A stretch of DNA of 64,000 nucleotides, from assembly GCF_018614615.1 (NCBI RefSeq), contig NZ_JAGGOK010000025.1, forward strand, positions 1 through 64,000, read 5' to 3'. The position numbers and the translations under genes are program-made. Within the stretch, counting starts at the first letter, position 1. The number at the start of each line of letters is the position of its first letter. The stretch comes from Streptomyces sp. ISL-100. Lineage in GTDB: Bacteria > Actinomycetota > Actinomycetes > Streptomycetales > Streptomycetaceae. The notes beneath the pieces are model-generated. The model saw only the letters and a list, made by a program, of their open reading frames with translations. It did not search any database and was not told the DNA's origin. Positions 33,421 through 41,607 of this stretch are shown here, one piece after another.

Positions 33421-34500
33421 CGGCTGCGGGGAGGCTCCGACAGTGGCGGACGGCTCGACGGTCGGGGAGGGCGGCAGGGTGTAGGAGATGGGCGGTACAG
33501 CGCGGCTGATCCCGCCAGGGGCGTCTTGGCCCCCGTCGCTCCCGTCGCCCTTGCCGTCGCCCTTGTCGTCGTCCTTGTCGCCGCCGTCGCCGTTTCCGCC
33601 GCCGCTGCTGCCGTCGCCTTCGCCGCCGCCTTGTTTGCCCCCGGCCCCGGTCCCGTCGGCGGAGCCGTCCAGCACGCGGTCGCAGAAGCGCTCCACGCGG
33701 TCGGCGCCCTTGGCCGCCGCTTCCAGGCGTCGCTCACGGTCGGGGGTGAGGTTGCCGGCGCGGTAGTCCTGGCAGGCCTTGGCCGTCTTGCGGTACCAGT
33801 CACCGGTCCCGGAACCCGGACCGGAACCGTCGCCCGGTGCCGTTCCCGGTGGGCCGTCGCCGGTCCAGCCCGGGTAGGTGGGGAGCAGGCCGGTGTCCGA
33901 CCCCGGCGAGGACTCGTGCGTACCGCCGGTTTCGCCGTCGCCGGCCCCGTTGCCGTTCCCGCCGCCGGGCGTCTCGTGCTCGCCGCCGGTAGTGCCGGTG
34001 GCGCCCGGTGTGGGCTCGCCCGTGTCGCCCGGTTCACCCGTGGTGGACCCGGAGGTGAGCGGCTGGGGCGTCGCGGCCGCGGACACGGTGGACGCCGGCG
34101 CGGGGTCGCCGCCGCGCCCGAAGGGGCTCGGCAGTACGCCCGTGCCCGCCGCCACCGCGACGCCGCCGAGCGCGAACCCGGCGAGCGCCCCGGCCAGCCC
34201 GAGGCGTACGGGACGTGCCCAGCGCACGGGGACGGAGACCTTGCGTCCGATACGTACCGTGGAAGTGGAAAAGGTGTCGGGGGCCGCGGCCCTGGCCTTG
34301 CGGAACGCCGCCAGCGCGGCTGCCTCGCCGGGGAGTTCGCCCGCCTCGTGGCCGCCGGCCCGGGCCACGCCGTCGAGGGCGGCGGAGAGGCGCTCGGCCT
34401 GGGCGCGTGCGTGGTCGCCGACAGGCCCAACGGGTTCTCCGCGCAGCAGTCGCTCCGCCGCGTCCTTGTCGAGCCACTCGTAACGCTCGTCGGCCATCAC
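33415..34500 (-). CDS. Single-pass membrane protein paired with an ECF sigma factor (putative anti-sigma)
   Basis: A 361-residue protein. The N-terminal cytoplasmic part (about 1-95) is helical and charged (WLDKDAAERLLRGEPV, AALAAFRKARAAAPDTF). One membrane segment follows (LGLAGALAGFALGGVAVAAG). The exterior part is very rich in Gly, Ser, Pro and Asp, with a short folded element YRKTAKACQDYRAG to RVERFCDRVL carrying two Cys. Its start overlaps the sigma gene stop (ATGA), so the pair is co-made and it is likely the sigma regulator. It lacks a zinc-binding HxxxCxxC motif. A paralogue pair lies at 42917-44540. Confidence 0.75.
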   Translation of the reverse strand: MMADERYEWLDKDAAERLLRGEPVGPVGDHARAQAERLSAALDGVARAGGHEAGELPGEAAALAAFRKARAAAPDTFSTSTVRIGRKVSVPVRWARPVRLGLAGALAGFALGGVAVAAGTGVLPSPFGRGGDPAPASTVSAAATPQPLTSGSTTGEPGDTGEPTPGATGTTGGEHETPGGGNGNGAGDGETGGTHESSPGSDTGLLPTYPGWTGDGPPGTAPGDGSGPGSGTGDWYRKTAKACQDYRAGNLTPDRERRLEAAAKGADRVERFCDRVLDGSADGTGAGGKQGGGEGDGSSGGGNGDGGDKDDDKGDGKGDGSDGGQDAPGGISRAVPPISYTLPPSPTVEPSATVGASPQPH

Positions 34501-35273
34501 ATGTCCTTCTGCGTCCGCACGCCGGAATGCGTCACACCGGCGGACGTCGCCCGGCCCGGTCGCGGGCCTCGCTGGGGCGGTACGGCGCCGAGTTCCGGCC
34601 TCCCGTCGGCCGGGCCCGCCGACGTACCGCTGCTACTGCTGTCGCTGTCTTCGCCGCCGACGCTGCCACTGCCGCTGCCGCCGGCGTCCGCCGCGTTCAG
34701 CAGCTCGGCCAGCCGCTTCAGGCCGCGGTGCGCGGCGGTCCGTACGGCGCCGGGGCGCTTGCCCAGGGTCTCGGCGGCGCTCTTCGCGTCGAGCCCGACG
34801 ACGACGCGCAGGACGACGGCCTCGGCCTGGTCCTGCGGGAGCTGGGCGATGAGCGCGAGGGTGTCGCCGGTGGCGAGGGCTTCCATTGCCTCGTCGGCGG
34901 TGTCGCAGGCGCCGGGCTTGGCGGCGAGTTCCGTCTCGTCGCCGCCTATGGCGGGGCGGCGGCCGCGCATGCGGATGTGATCCAGGGCACGGTTGCGCGC
35001 TATGCGCGCGGCCCAGCCCCTGAACCGGTCGGCGTCGCCGCTGAACCGGTCGAGGTCCCGGGCTATCTGGAGCCACGACTCGGAGGCGACGTCCTCTGCC
35101 TCCGGGTCGCCGACCAGCGTTCGTATGTAGCCCAACAGCCGCGGGTGCACGGCGCGGTACACAGTACGGAAGGCGTTCTCGTCCCCGTCCTGTGCCGCGA
35201 GCACCGCGGCGGTCAGCTCCGCGTCGTCCCCCAGCACTCCCTCAACCTGTCCCAAGTCGCAGCTGGTCACCAC
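34497..35273 (-). CDS. ECF-type RNA polymerase sigma factor with disordered C-terminal extension
   Basis: A 258-residue sigma-70 family member. Region 2 spans about residues 35-105 (LLGYIRTLVGDPEAEDVASE, WLQIARDLDRF, ARNRALDHIRMRGRRP). Region 4 spans about 140-190 (LIAQLPQDQAEAVVLRVVVG, SAAETLGKRPGAVRTAAHRG, LKRLAELL). After this, 65 residues of Gly/Ser/Pro-rich sequence are added, which most ECF factors lack. Start is one of two adjacent GTGs (35273 or 35270). The downstream membrane protein is its likely partner. The 290 bases upstream, to the Rhs pseudogene, contain no gene I can support and should hold the promoter. Confidence 0.9.
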   Translation of the reverse strand: MVTSCDLGQVEGVLGDDAELTAAVLAAQDGDENAFRTVYRAVHPRLLGYIRTLVGDPEAEDVASESWLQIARDLDRFSGDADRFRGWAARIARNRALDHIRMRGRRPAIGGDETELAAKPGACDTADEAMEALATGDTLALIAQLPQDQAEAVVLRVVVGLDAKSAAETLGKRPGAVRTAAHRGLKRLAELLNAADAGGSGSGSVGGEDSDSSSSGTSAGPADGRPELGAVPPQRGPRPGRATSAGVTHSGVRTQKDM

Positions 35274-35563
35274 TGCCGCGCAGCCCCGCGCGAGTCAGCA
35301 CGCTACGACGTTCGAAGGGGTCACGTCCACGTCTTGCACAACGCGCGACGACGCACTGACAGAGAGCGAGCGGTGTGACAGAAAACGCATCCACGGCGCT
35401 GAGAGTAGTACGGGCCGCCGCACGGTCCGCGGACGGCGGCCGGGGCCTCTCCTGTGGGGGGTGGCGGCCCCGGTCGTCGTCCCATTCCACCGCTCTGACG
35501 CGGCAATACCCAGGGCGCGGGGCCTCTGCATGACCAACCCGTGACCAACGCGCATCCGGGCGT

Positions 35564-36808
35564 TCACCCGACGGAGGCGCGGTTCTGGAGGGGGTCGTCC
35601 CAGCACGCGTCCCATTCGTAGCGCCAGGTGTCCGGTTCACGGGAGAGGCACACCCTCCGGCGAAAGATGATGCGGCCGAGGGCATCGTGTTCGTAGCGGA
35701 TTTGTCCCGCGCGATTGATGGTCGTGCCGGGTCTTCTGGCGCAGGGTGATACGCCCGGCGGCGTCGTGTTCGTAGCGGATCGCGCCGGCGCGGGTGATGC
35801 GGGTGCCCTCGTACGTGCGCGATCCCCGTGCTTCGGCTCCTGGGTGGGCGTCGGGCCAGCTGGCGTCGGTCTGGTTGCCGGCTGCGTCGTAGGCATAGGA
35901 CTCCGACCAGGTGGCGGCACGCGGCCGGTGGTGTCGAGGCCGTAGTGGCGGGTGCCGCCGAGGTGTTCGTCGATGCGAGTGACGTAGCCGTCGGGGCGGT
36001 AGGTGTACGCGCGATGTTGGACCAGACGGTCGGCGGGACCGTTGACGGTCTGGGCAGTGAGGCGGCCGACGGTGTCGTAGGCGTTGGTGAAGGTCACCTC
36101 GCCCAGGCGGCGGGAGGCTTTGCGGCCGGTGGTGTCGTGGGTGAACGTGAGGATGTGGCCGTGGGTGGTGAGGGCCGTCGGGTTGCCCAATACGTCGTAC
36201 GCCCACGTGCTTTCCGTGCCGGTGGGTGTCGTCCGGCTCGTGCGGCGCCCCAGCTCGTCGTAGCTGTGCCTGAGAATACGGCCGTTGACGGATTCCGAGA
36301 TGAGTCGGCTCTGGCGGTCGCGCAGCAGTATTACGGTCGCGTCGTCGTTGGTGGCCTGGGCCAGTTGGTCGGTGAAGTCGTACTCGTACGTCGTCGCCTT
36401 GCCGTCGGTGTAGCCGTAGCGGAGGATCTCCTGGTCGGTGCCGTCCGGCGCGGCGCCCGCCAGGTGCAGAGCGGTGACCCTTCCGTCGTTCGTGGTGAGC
36501 TTCAGGTGGTAGCCGCCGTGGTGCACGATCGACGTAGGGGCACCTGTCTCGTCGTACTCGAAGGTGATCCATCGGCCGTTGCGGTCGTCGATCTGGGCCA
36601 GGAGCGCCAGCTCCCCGTCCGGGTGGTCGACGAAGTGGCGGACCTGGCCGGATTCCGGGTCGGTGATGGTGTAGCCGTCGTCCACACGGTCCAGGGGCCA
36701 GCGACGCCCGTGCGTCGGCATGACGGGAACACCTGGCGCGGGGTGAGGGTAGGCGAGCAGGCTGCCCCCGTCGCAGCTGAACACCACGCCTTCCGCGTCG
36801 ATTTCCAA
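35564..36808 (-). pseudogene. Truncated, twice-frameshifted RHS/YD-repeat protein
   Basis: A fragment of a large Rhs protein. It starts in the middle of the family (DAEGVVFSCDGGSLLAYPHP, PTHGRRWPLDRVDDGYTITD), runs through YD repeats (WITFEYDETGAPTSIVHHGG, STWAYDVLGNPTALTTHGH), then leaves frame near 35925; the continuation TWSESYAYDAAGNQTDAS is one frame over. Near 35720 it returns to the first frame (INRAGQIRYEHDALGRI), with EPDTWRYEWDACWDDPLQN near the end. The N-terminus, RHS core and toxin tip are missing. The repeat RAG-IRYEHDA-GRI appears twice in a row, a likely internal duplication. A debris copy of a polymorphic toxin, not an active gene. Confidence 0.85.
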
Positions 36809-36999
36809 ACTTTGACGACGGCTGCGCGCAAAGGCCGAGGACCGCCCTCCGACGCACCAGCCGCGACTACCGCCGACCGCTGTCGGCTCTCGGTCTCACG
36901 CGATCAACCCGGACAAATCCCGAGCATGCAATGACCCTGGGTTATCCCCCACCCCTGGAAAGCCGCCCCACAGGCGCCATACTGCGATATGGTGTTGGT

Positions 37000-37266
37000 A
37001 TGGCTACCAAGAAGGTCACTATCACTCTCGATGAATCCTTGGTCGAGGCCCTGGCAGGCGCCGCCGAGGAAGAGGGGATCCCGCTCTCCCGACTCGTCGC
37101 CGGAGCGGCCGAGCGGGAGCTGCGCCTGCGGGCCGGCCGGGCCGTGGTTCAGGAGTGGCAGGCGGAGCACGGCGCCTTCACCCCGGGGGAGCTCGCCGCA
37201 GCACGCGCCGACATGGCCGCCGCCGATGCCGAGTACCTCAGCAGCACGGGGGAATCGGCCGCGTGA
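37000..37266 (+). CDS. VapB-like antitoxin of a PIN-type toxin-antitoxin pair
   Basis: An 88-residue small protein starting MATKKVTITLDESLVEALAG, the ribbon-helix-helix/CopG-like DNA-binding form, and continuing helical and acidic (EEEGIPLSRLVAGAAEREL, GELAAARADMAAADAEYL), the toxin-wrapping half. ATG 37000 is preferred over a longer frame because the text before it does not look coding. It overlaps the PIN gene by four bases (GTGA), the usual antitoxin-first order. It probably represses its own promoter together with the toxin (family knowledge). Confidence 0.85.
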   Translation: MATKKVTITLDESLVEALAGAAEEEGIPLSRLVAGAAERELRLRAGRAVVQEWQAEHGAFTPGELAAARADMAAADAEYLSSTGESAA

Positions 37267-37655
37267 ACATCCCCTACCTGTACGACGCCGGTGCGCTGAT
37301 CGCCATCGACAACAACGACCGGCACATGTGGGCCCGCCACAGTCTGGCCCTGGAGGACGGGCGGGACATCCACGTGCCCGCCGTCGTCGTCAGCCAGGCA
37401 TGGCGGGACTCCCGCCGCCAGGTCAGGCTCGGCAAGTTCCTCGCCGCGCGCCGCGTCGTACCCGTGGGCCTCGAAACTGCCAAGGCCGCAGGCATCCTCT
37501 GTGGCAAGGCCCGCACCGCCGACATCGTCGACGCCACCGTCGTGGTCATGGCAGCCAGCCTCGGCGCCATCATCTGGACCTCCGACCCGGACGACATCCG
37601 CGACCTCATCGACGCCCAGGACATCAAGCCCGCTCCCGTCATCCGCACAGTCTGA
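37263..37655 (+). CDS. PIN-domain ribonuclease toxin (VapC-like)
   Basis: A 130-residue PIN nuclease. The acidic site is visible: Asp in PYLYDAGALIAIDNND, Glu-type region near VVVSQAWRDSRRQ, then TADIVDATVVVMAASLGAIIWTSDPDDI with the later Asp residues. PIN toxins cleave RNA, often tRNA or rRNA, when freed from the antitoxin. The GTG start lies inside the antitoxin stop region (37263-37266). The usual mid-domain Glu is not obvious (SQAWRD rather than xxExL), so activity should be checked. It lies between Rhs debris and a SARP fragment. Confidence 0.85.
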   Translation: MNIPYLYDAGALIAIDNNDRHMWARHSLALEDGRDIHVPAVVVSQAWRDSRRQVRLGKFLAARRVVPVGLETAKAAGILCGKARTADIVDATVVVMAASLGAIIWTSDPDDIRDLIDAQDIKPAPVIRTV

Positions 37656-38039
37656 CCTCCGAGCGGACCCTCAGGGACGTCGGCCACACGCCCGGGGAGA
37701 GCTCTGCCCAGCCCATCCGTGACCCTTCTCAACGCCAGGTCAGGTCACCTACGGCCCACTCTCCAGGGTCAGTACCAAGTCAGCACAGGACCAGGAAAAG
37801 CCCGGAATCAGCCGGAGAAAACAGGAAGGGCCAGACCCGAAGATCTGGCCTCTGACCTGGGGTTTCTTAACCTGACCAGCCACTTCGGCCGATCAAGGAA
37901 TCAGGCACTACACGTTGAAGCGGAACGTCGAGCACAGAGCTGCCACCTGCGAAAACGTCGTTTTGACGCCAGACCATGCCAGCACGATCCCAGCACGGTA
38001 GCGGCATCCCAGCACCAGAGGTCTCAGACCCTGGCAAGC
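37656..38039. other. Gene-poor stretch with weak hairpin
   Basis: No credible coding sequence. A 7-bp hairpin GGCCAGA/TCTGGCC (37829-37850) could be a weak terminator for the toxin pair. The sequence has lower GC than its surroundings (for example GGTTTCTTAACCTGACCAGCC) and looks like decayed or imported DNA. No tRNA-like fold or attachment-site repeat was recognised. Confidence 0.5.
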
Positions 38040-38404
38040 GAGGGTGTCGATGGGGCGGCGCTGCACCTCGGCGAGCCCGACGAGCTCCTCGAAGCGGTGC
38101 GCGTCAACCAGCGACTCCGCATGCGCAGCACGTACGCGGTCCCCTGGGTGGCGAGCTCGACGCCGTACGCCTCCGCGCGGTGCTCGGCGAGGAGCGCCCG
38201 CAGCCGCGAGACATGGCCCTGGAGCACGGTCTTGGCGTGGATCGGCGGCTCGTCCTCCCACAGCGCGTCCATCAACTGGGTGACGTTCACGGCGGTGTTG
38301 GGGCGCAGCAGCATCGCCAGCCGGCTGGACCGCTTGGCGGGCCCCAGACCGACGTCCCCGTTCTCCGTGACCACGGCAACGGAGCCGAGCAGCCGGAACT
38401 CCAC
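38040..38404 (-). pseudogene. Fragment of a SARP/AfsR-type regulator
   Basis: From a GTG at 38404 with GGAGG six bases upstream, the reading VEFRLLGSVAVVTENGDVGL, PAKRSSRLAMLLLRPN-like (LAMLLRPNTAVNVTQLMDAL), WEDEPPIHAKTVLQGHVSRL matches the OmpR-like DNA-binding domain of SARP regulators. At about 38120 the frame breaks; the next frame continues ESLVDAHRFEELVGLAEVQR, the start of the BTAD domain, and homology ends soon after. The ATPase and repeat domains are missing. A 5' relic with its ribosome site intact; a short DNA-binding peptide of about 100 residues could still be made. Confidence 0.75.
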
Positions 38405-38542
38405 CTGATACCTCCGCGATCCTCTTCCCGGCCTCCCTGCTTCACCGGCAGTCGAGGATACGCGGGGCACGGGTCACGGGGGCACACACCGCGGGGCGCG
38501 AAGGCGGCCGGAAAGCGCGCCGGGGCGAGGGGCGGGGATCTG

Positions 38543-38596
38543 GACGGTGACCGGTTTCACCGACACTGGGGCCGGTCGGCGAATCCGGTCACCGTC
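38543..38596 (-). terminator. 12-bp inverted repeat after the DUF4407 gene
   Basis: GACGGTGACCGG (38543-38554) and CCGGTCACCGTC (38585-38596) are exact complements separated by 30 bases that can themselves fold (CACCGAC..GTCGG). It sits six bases past the DUF4407 stop and probably ends the cyclase-DUF4407 transcript. Confidence 0.65.
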
Positions 38597-38601
38597 AGGC
38601 G

Positions 38602-39897
38602 TCACTCGCCCAGGAGTCGGGCGGTACGGGCGTCGAGTTCCTCGCGGACCATGCGGGCGTGCTCGGCGCGAGCCTTGTAGCGGGCGTGGCCCAGCCGGGC
38701 CTTGTCCTCCTCGGCCCGTACCTCGGCCGCGTACCGCCGGACCTCGTGGTCGATGGCGGCGACCTTGCGCTGCACGTCCTGGTCCTCCAGGTGGATGCGC
38801 TGGTTGGCCTCGCGCCGCTCGCCGAGCCTGCGGTCGTACTCGGACGGGCCGCTCATCAGCTTGGCGAGCACCGGCATGGCGTCGACCAGGAGCAGCACGG
38901 CGTGCAGCAGGAACATCATGAAGAGCGCGAAACCGTCGGACCAGGCCACCGTGGACAAAGCTTCGGCGCGCAGCAGCAGTCCGTCGTGCTGCTGCGACTT
39001 CTCCCGCTCGTCGACCTTGGCGTCGATCGCCTTCTTGACGTCCGTGCGGTAGGCGGCGCCGGTGTTGATCAGCTGCTCGGACAGGACGTTGCCCTTGGCG
39101 ACGAGTTCGGCGCGCTTCGCCTCGTACTCGGCGACCTTGCTCGTCTGCTTGTACGCGCTGGTGTCGGCGCGGGCGCGCTCGCAGGTCTCGGTGGTGTCCC
39201 AGCCGTTGCCGCGCCAGATCCACCGGTCCTTGGCGCACTCGCGGCGTTCGGTGGCCAGTTTCTTGTCGAGGGCGTCGTTGTAGGTCTTGATCTGCTGGTC
39301 GAGGCTGGCGACGGCGGTGGTGTTGTCGGCGATGTCCTCCCTGATCGAGGCCGGCGCGCCCTTCACCGTCAGATGGAAGTCGCCGCACTCCGCGCGGCTC
39401 GTCGTGTCCTTGCCGTCGAGGGGGTTGCAGGCGGTGAGGCTGCCCCGGAAGTCGGCGAGGTCGCGCTCCCTGGTGACCGCCATCTCCTGGCGTATCTCCC
39501 GGTCGAAGATCTGGAACAGCAGCGGCTCGGCGATGGTGAGCCCGAGCACCACGGAGAGGAACAGCCGGGGCACCAGCATGCGGACCGCCCGTCCGCCGGT
39601 GTAGCCGTGGGTGCTGGAGACCAGCCAGCTGTCCAGGGCCAGCACAATCCACGCCCACACCACGCCGACGACGACCGCCACCGCGACCGGCGTGCCCTCG
39701 CGGATCGTGCTGATCGCCATGGCCATGGAGGCCCCGCCGAGCAGCGCGCTGTCGGAGGAACCGGCTCCGGAGTTCGCTCCGGAGGAGGACGGGGACGGGG
39801 ACGGGGGCGTGGACGGGGTCGCGGGCGACTCGGGGGCGGGGCGGGGATCGGCGGTGCCGTTCGCCTCGTCGGTCAACTGCCGGGGCTCGCCGGACAC
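38602..39897 (-). CDS. DUF4407 membrane protein with coiled coil
   Basis: A 431-residue membrane protein. Residues 1-65 are a Pro/Ser/Glu-rich linker. Membrane segments: VAVAVVVGVVWAWIVLALDSWL, MLVPRLFLSVVLGLTIAEPLLF, and late FALFMMFLLHAVLLLVDAMPV. Between them an exterior/coil region with four Cys (TACNPLDG, AECGDF, RRECAKD, ETCERA) and long helices; the C-terminus is a charged coiled coil. LDSWLVSSTHG, PRLFLSV and EPLLFQIFDREI match DUF4407, whose usual first helix seems shortened here. GTG 39897 has GGAG five bases upstream. Same strand as the cyclase-like gene, 88 bases on, so probably co-transcribed. Confidence 0.85.
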   Translation of the reverse strand: MSGEPRQLTDEANGTADPRPAPESPATPSTPPSPSPSSSGANSGAGSSDSALLGGASMAMAISTIREGTPVAVAVVVGVVWAWIVLALDSWLVSSTHGYTGGRAVRMLVPRLFLSVVLGLTIAEPLLFQIFDREIRQEMAVTRERDLADFRGSLTACNPLDGKDTTSRAECGDFHLTVKGAPASIREDIADNTTAVASLDQQIKTYNDALDKKLATERRECAKDRWIWRGNGWDTTETCERARADTSAYKQTSKVAEYEAKRAELVAKGNVLSEQLINTGAAYRTDVKKAIDAKVDEREKSQQHDGLLLRAEALSTVAWSDGFALFMMFLLHAVLLLVDAMPVLAKLMSGPSEYDRRLGERREANQRIHLEDQDVQRKVAAIDHEVRRYAAEVRAEEDKARLGHARYKARAEHARMVREELDARTARLLGE

Positions 39898-39985
39898 GCC
39901 GTCTCCTTCCCCACCGCTTCCGTGACTCTCCGTCGGCCGATCCGTGGACCTCACGTGTGCACCCCCGTCTCCCCGTCCACTCCGC

Positions 39986-40765
39986 TCACTTGGAGATGCC
40001 GAAGACGACGTTCCCGTGGATGACGGTTCCGTACAGGTTGGTGGTGGCGGAGTCGCCTCCGCTCTCGGCGGGCGTGGCGGGCGCGGTGGGCTCACCGGAG
40101 CCCGCCGCGGAACCGGAACCGGAACCGGAGTCCGCGCCGGAACCGGAGCCGACACCACCGAGGTCCAGAGCGTGGACGTCGTACCCCGGCACCCACAGCC
40201 AGGCCCGGCCCCAGTACTCCTTCTTCTCGACGACGACCTCGCGGAACTCCTCCGGCCGGAAGTTGGTGTACCCCTGGGCGACGAGCTCCGTGAAGACCGG
40301 TGCGGTCAGCGCGACGGCGAGCGCGGCGTCCGGGGCCTCGGCGAGGGCCCGGTGCAGGGGATCGCTCTCCAGGATGCGGGAGACCTCGACGGGCCCGGGG
40401 CCCACGAAGCCGTTGGGGGCCTCGGAGGCCGGACCGAAGTGCACGGCGGCGCGCAGCGCGAGCCGCGCGCCGGGCACCCGGCCGCGGTTGTGGGCGCGCA
40501 GCCTGGCGTCCAGCCCGCGCATGAACGGCTCGACGAGCGCCTGCTCGTCGGAACCTGTCGGGAGCACCGCGAACTCGGAGTCTCCGGCGGCCTGCCGTAC
40601 CCAGGAGGCGCGGTCGAGCCCGGCCGCCTCGGCCGCCTCGGAGAGGAGCCGGGGCAACACTGTCTGAATCTCGCGCTGTCGCGCGGTGTCCGCGCTGCCG
40701 TATCCTCGCGCGTCGACGGCGAGCAGAAGCCGCCTGTCGAACACACCCATCGCACCTACGGACAT
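39986..40765 (-). CDS. Nucleotidyl-cyclase-like protein with RHIM/BASS-like amyloid tail (PycC-like)
   Basis: A 259-residue protein. Residues about 5-190 resemble a class III cyclase domain: RRLLLAVDARGYGSAD (first metal Asp), QAAGDSEFAVLPTG (GD hairpin with second Asp), ARLALRAAVHFGPASEAPN (the LRVGIHxG-like strand) and GPGPVEVSRILESDPLHRAL, where the Arg is kept but the usual transition-state Asn is not evident. Then a Gly/Ser linker, then NLYGTVIHGNVVFGISK, matching the G-x-V-x-G-N-V-V core of RHIM-like bacterial amyloid motifs. ATG 40765 has AGGAGG five bases upstream. Divergent from a PycTM-like gene, so a Pycsar-like second-messenger role is inferred. Confidence 0.75.
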   Translation of the reverse strand: MSVGAMGVFDRRLLLAVDARGYGSADTARQREIQTVLPRLLSEAAEAAGLDRASWVRQAAGDSEFAVLPTGSDEQALVEPFMRGLDARLRAHNRGRVPGARLALRAAVHFGPASEAPNGFVGPGPVEVSRILESDPLHRALAEAPDAALAVALTAPVFTELVAQGYTNFRPEEFREVVVEKKEYWGRAWLWVPGYDVHALDLGGVGSGSGADSGSGSGSAAGSGEPTAPATPAESGGDSATTNLYGTVIHGNVVFGISK

Positions 40766-41052
40766 CTCGTCCTCCTCGTCCGTCACATCGGGAAGGACAG
40801 CATGCCGCACCTCCAACTCGCTTGCGAATCAGGAGAGTTACGAGGCGCAAGGCGATGCGGCATGCTACTCCCGGACCGTTGCCCATCCCCGTGGGACACC
40901 GGTCGCCCTGCCAGTCGTACACCGGAACCGGGCACCCGCACCCCGTGGAAGTACGGGATCTCGCGCAGTCGCCCAATCCCGTAGAAGTGCCTGGTCCGCC
41001 CGGCGCGTCGGCGGCTCAATGGAACTCCGCCCGAGCCGCGTTGGAGGTTCCC
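40766..41052. promoter_or_regulatory. Divergent promoter region of the Pycsar-like module
   Basis: 287 bases between the cyclase-like gene (minus) and the PycTM-like gene (plus). CTTGCG (40821-40826) and CGCAAG (40846-40851) form a separated inverted repeat 31 bases overall, a possible operator. I saw no canonical TGTGA-N6-TCACA Crp site. Some of this could be 5' leader of the effector gene, whose frame stays open upstream of its GTG. Confidence 0.4.
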
Positions 41053-41607
41053 GTGACATCCGCCCCGCCCACCGCCCCCACGGCGGCGCCCGCCCCCTCC
41101 GAGGGCGCGCTCGTCCCCGCCTCGCACACGATGCTGCCCGTCCTGCAGACGGCACACCAGCACGCCGACGCCAAGGCCGGCATCCTCTCCGCCGTGCAGG
41201 CGGCGCTCGTCGGGACGGCGGGCGCGTGGAGCGAGGCGGCGCTCGACGGCTGGCGGCGTGGCGGCCCGCTCGGCTGGACGGCGGGGGTGCTGCTGGTCCT
41301 CTTCGCCTGCGGCCTCTTCGGCGGCGCGGCCTCGCTCGCGCTGGCGCTCCGGCCGCGCGTCTGGCGGCCCACCGGCCCCAACGACTACAGCTTCGTCCGC
41401 CTGGCCGCCGCCTCGGACCCGTCGCCGCTCACCGCCCCCGTACCCACGTCGTCCGACGAGGACGAGCGGCAGCTGCGCGCGATGATCCGCTTCCTCTCCG
41501 ACGTGGCCCTGCGGAAGTACTGCTGTGTGACGGCCGCCGTGGTGTGCACCGCGGTGATGGGAACCACCGCCGGGCTCTGTCTGCTGCTACGGCCGCTCCT
41601 CGGCTGA
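41053..41607 (+). CDS. PycTM-like Pycsar effector membrane protein
   Basis: A 184-residue membrane protein. After a Pro/Ala-rich start, VLQTAHQHADAKAGILSAVQ is the hallmark of the PycTM / DUF5706-type family (A-D-x-K-A-G-I-L). Membrane segments: AALVGTAGAW region, GWTAGVLLVLFACGLFGGAA and CCVTAAVVCTAVMGTTAGLC. In Pycsar defence PycTM proteins bind a cyclic pyrimidine nucleotide and damage the inner membrane, killing the infected cell. GTG 41053 has GGAGG five bases upstream, which fixes the start. It is divergent from the cyclase-like gene, and its 3' end overlaps the convergent Crp/Fnr gene by 21 bases. Confidence 0.8.
   Translation: MTSAPPTAPTAAPAPSEGALVPASHTMLPVLQTAHQHADAKAGILSAVQAALVGTAGAWSEAALDGWRRGGPLGWTAGVLLVLFACGLFGGAASLALALRPRVWRPTGPNDYSFVRLAAASDPSPLTAPVPTSSDEDERQLRAMIRFLSDVALRKYCCVTAAVVCTAVMGTTAGLCLLLRPLLG

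Noticed and set aside
33480..33670. Possible CRISPR or tandem array in the Gly/Asp-rich region
   Set aside because: The repeats are codon-level (GGC/GAC/AAG) low complexity coding for the exterior linker of the membrane protein; no constant repeat-spacer pattern.
34497..34700. Gly/Ser tail of the first sigma factor as a sign of frameshift
   Set aside because: The frame stays open with normal codon bias and joins the next gene by ATGA overlap, so the tail is probably real.
37656..38039. Possible tRNA gene or attachment site near the PIN pair
   Set aside because: No cloverleaf or matching direct repeat could be found by eye; only a weak 7-bp hairpin.
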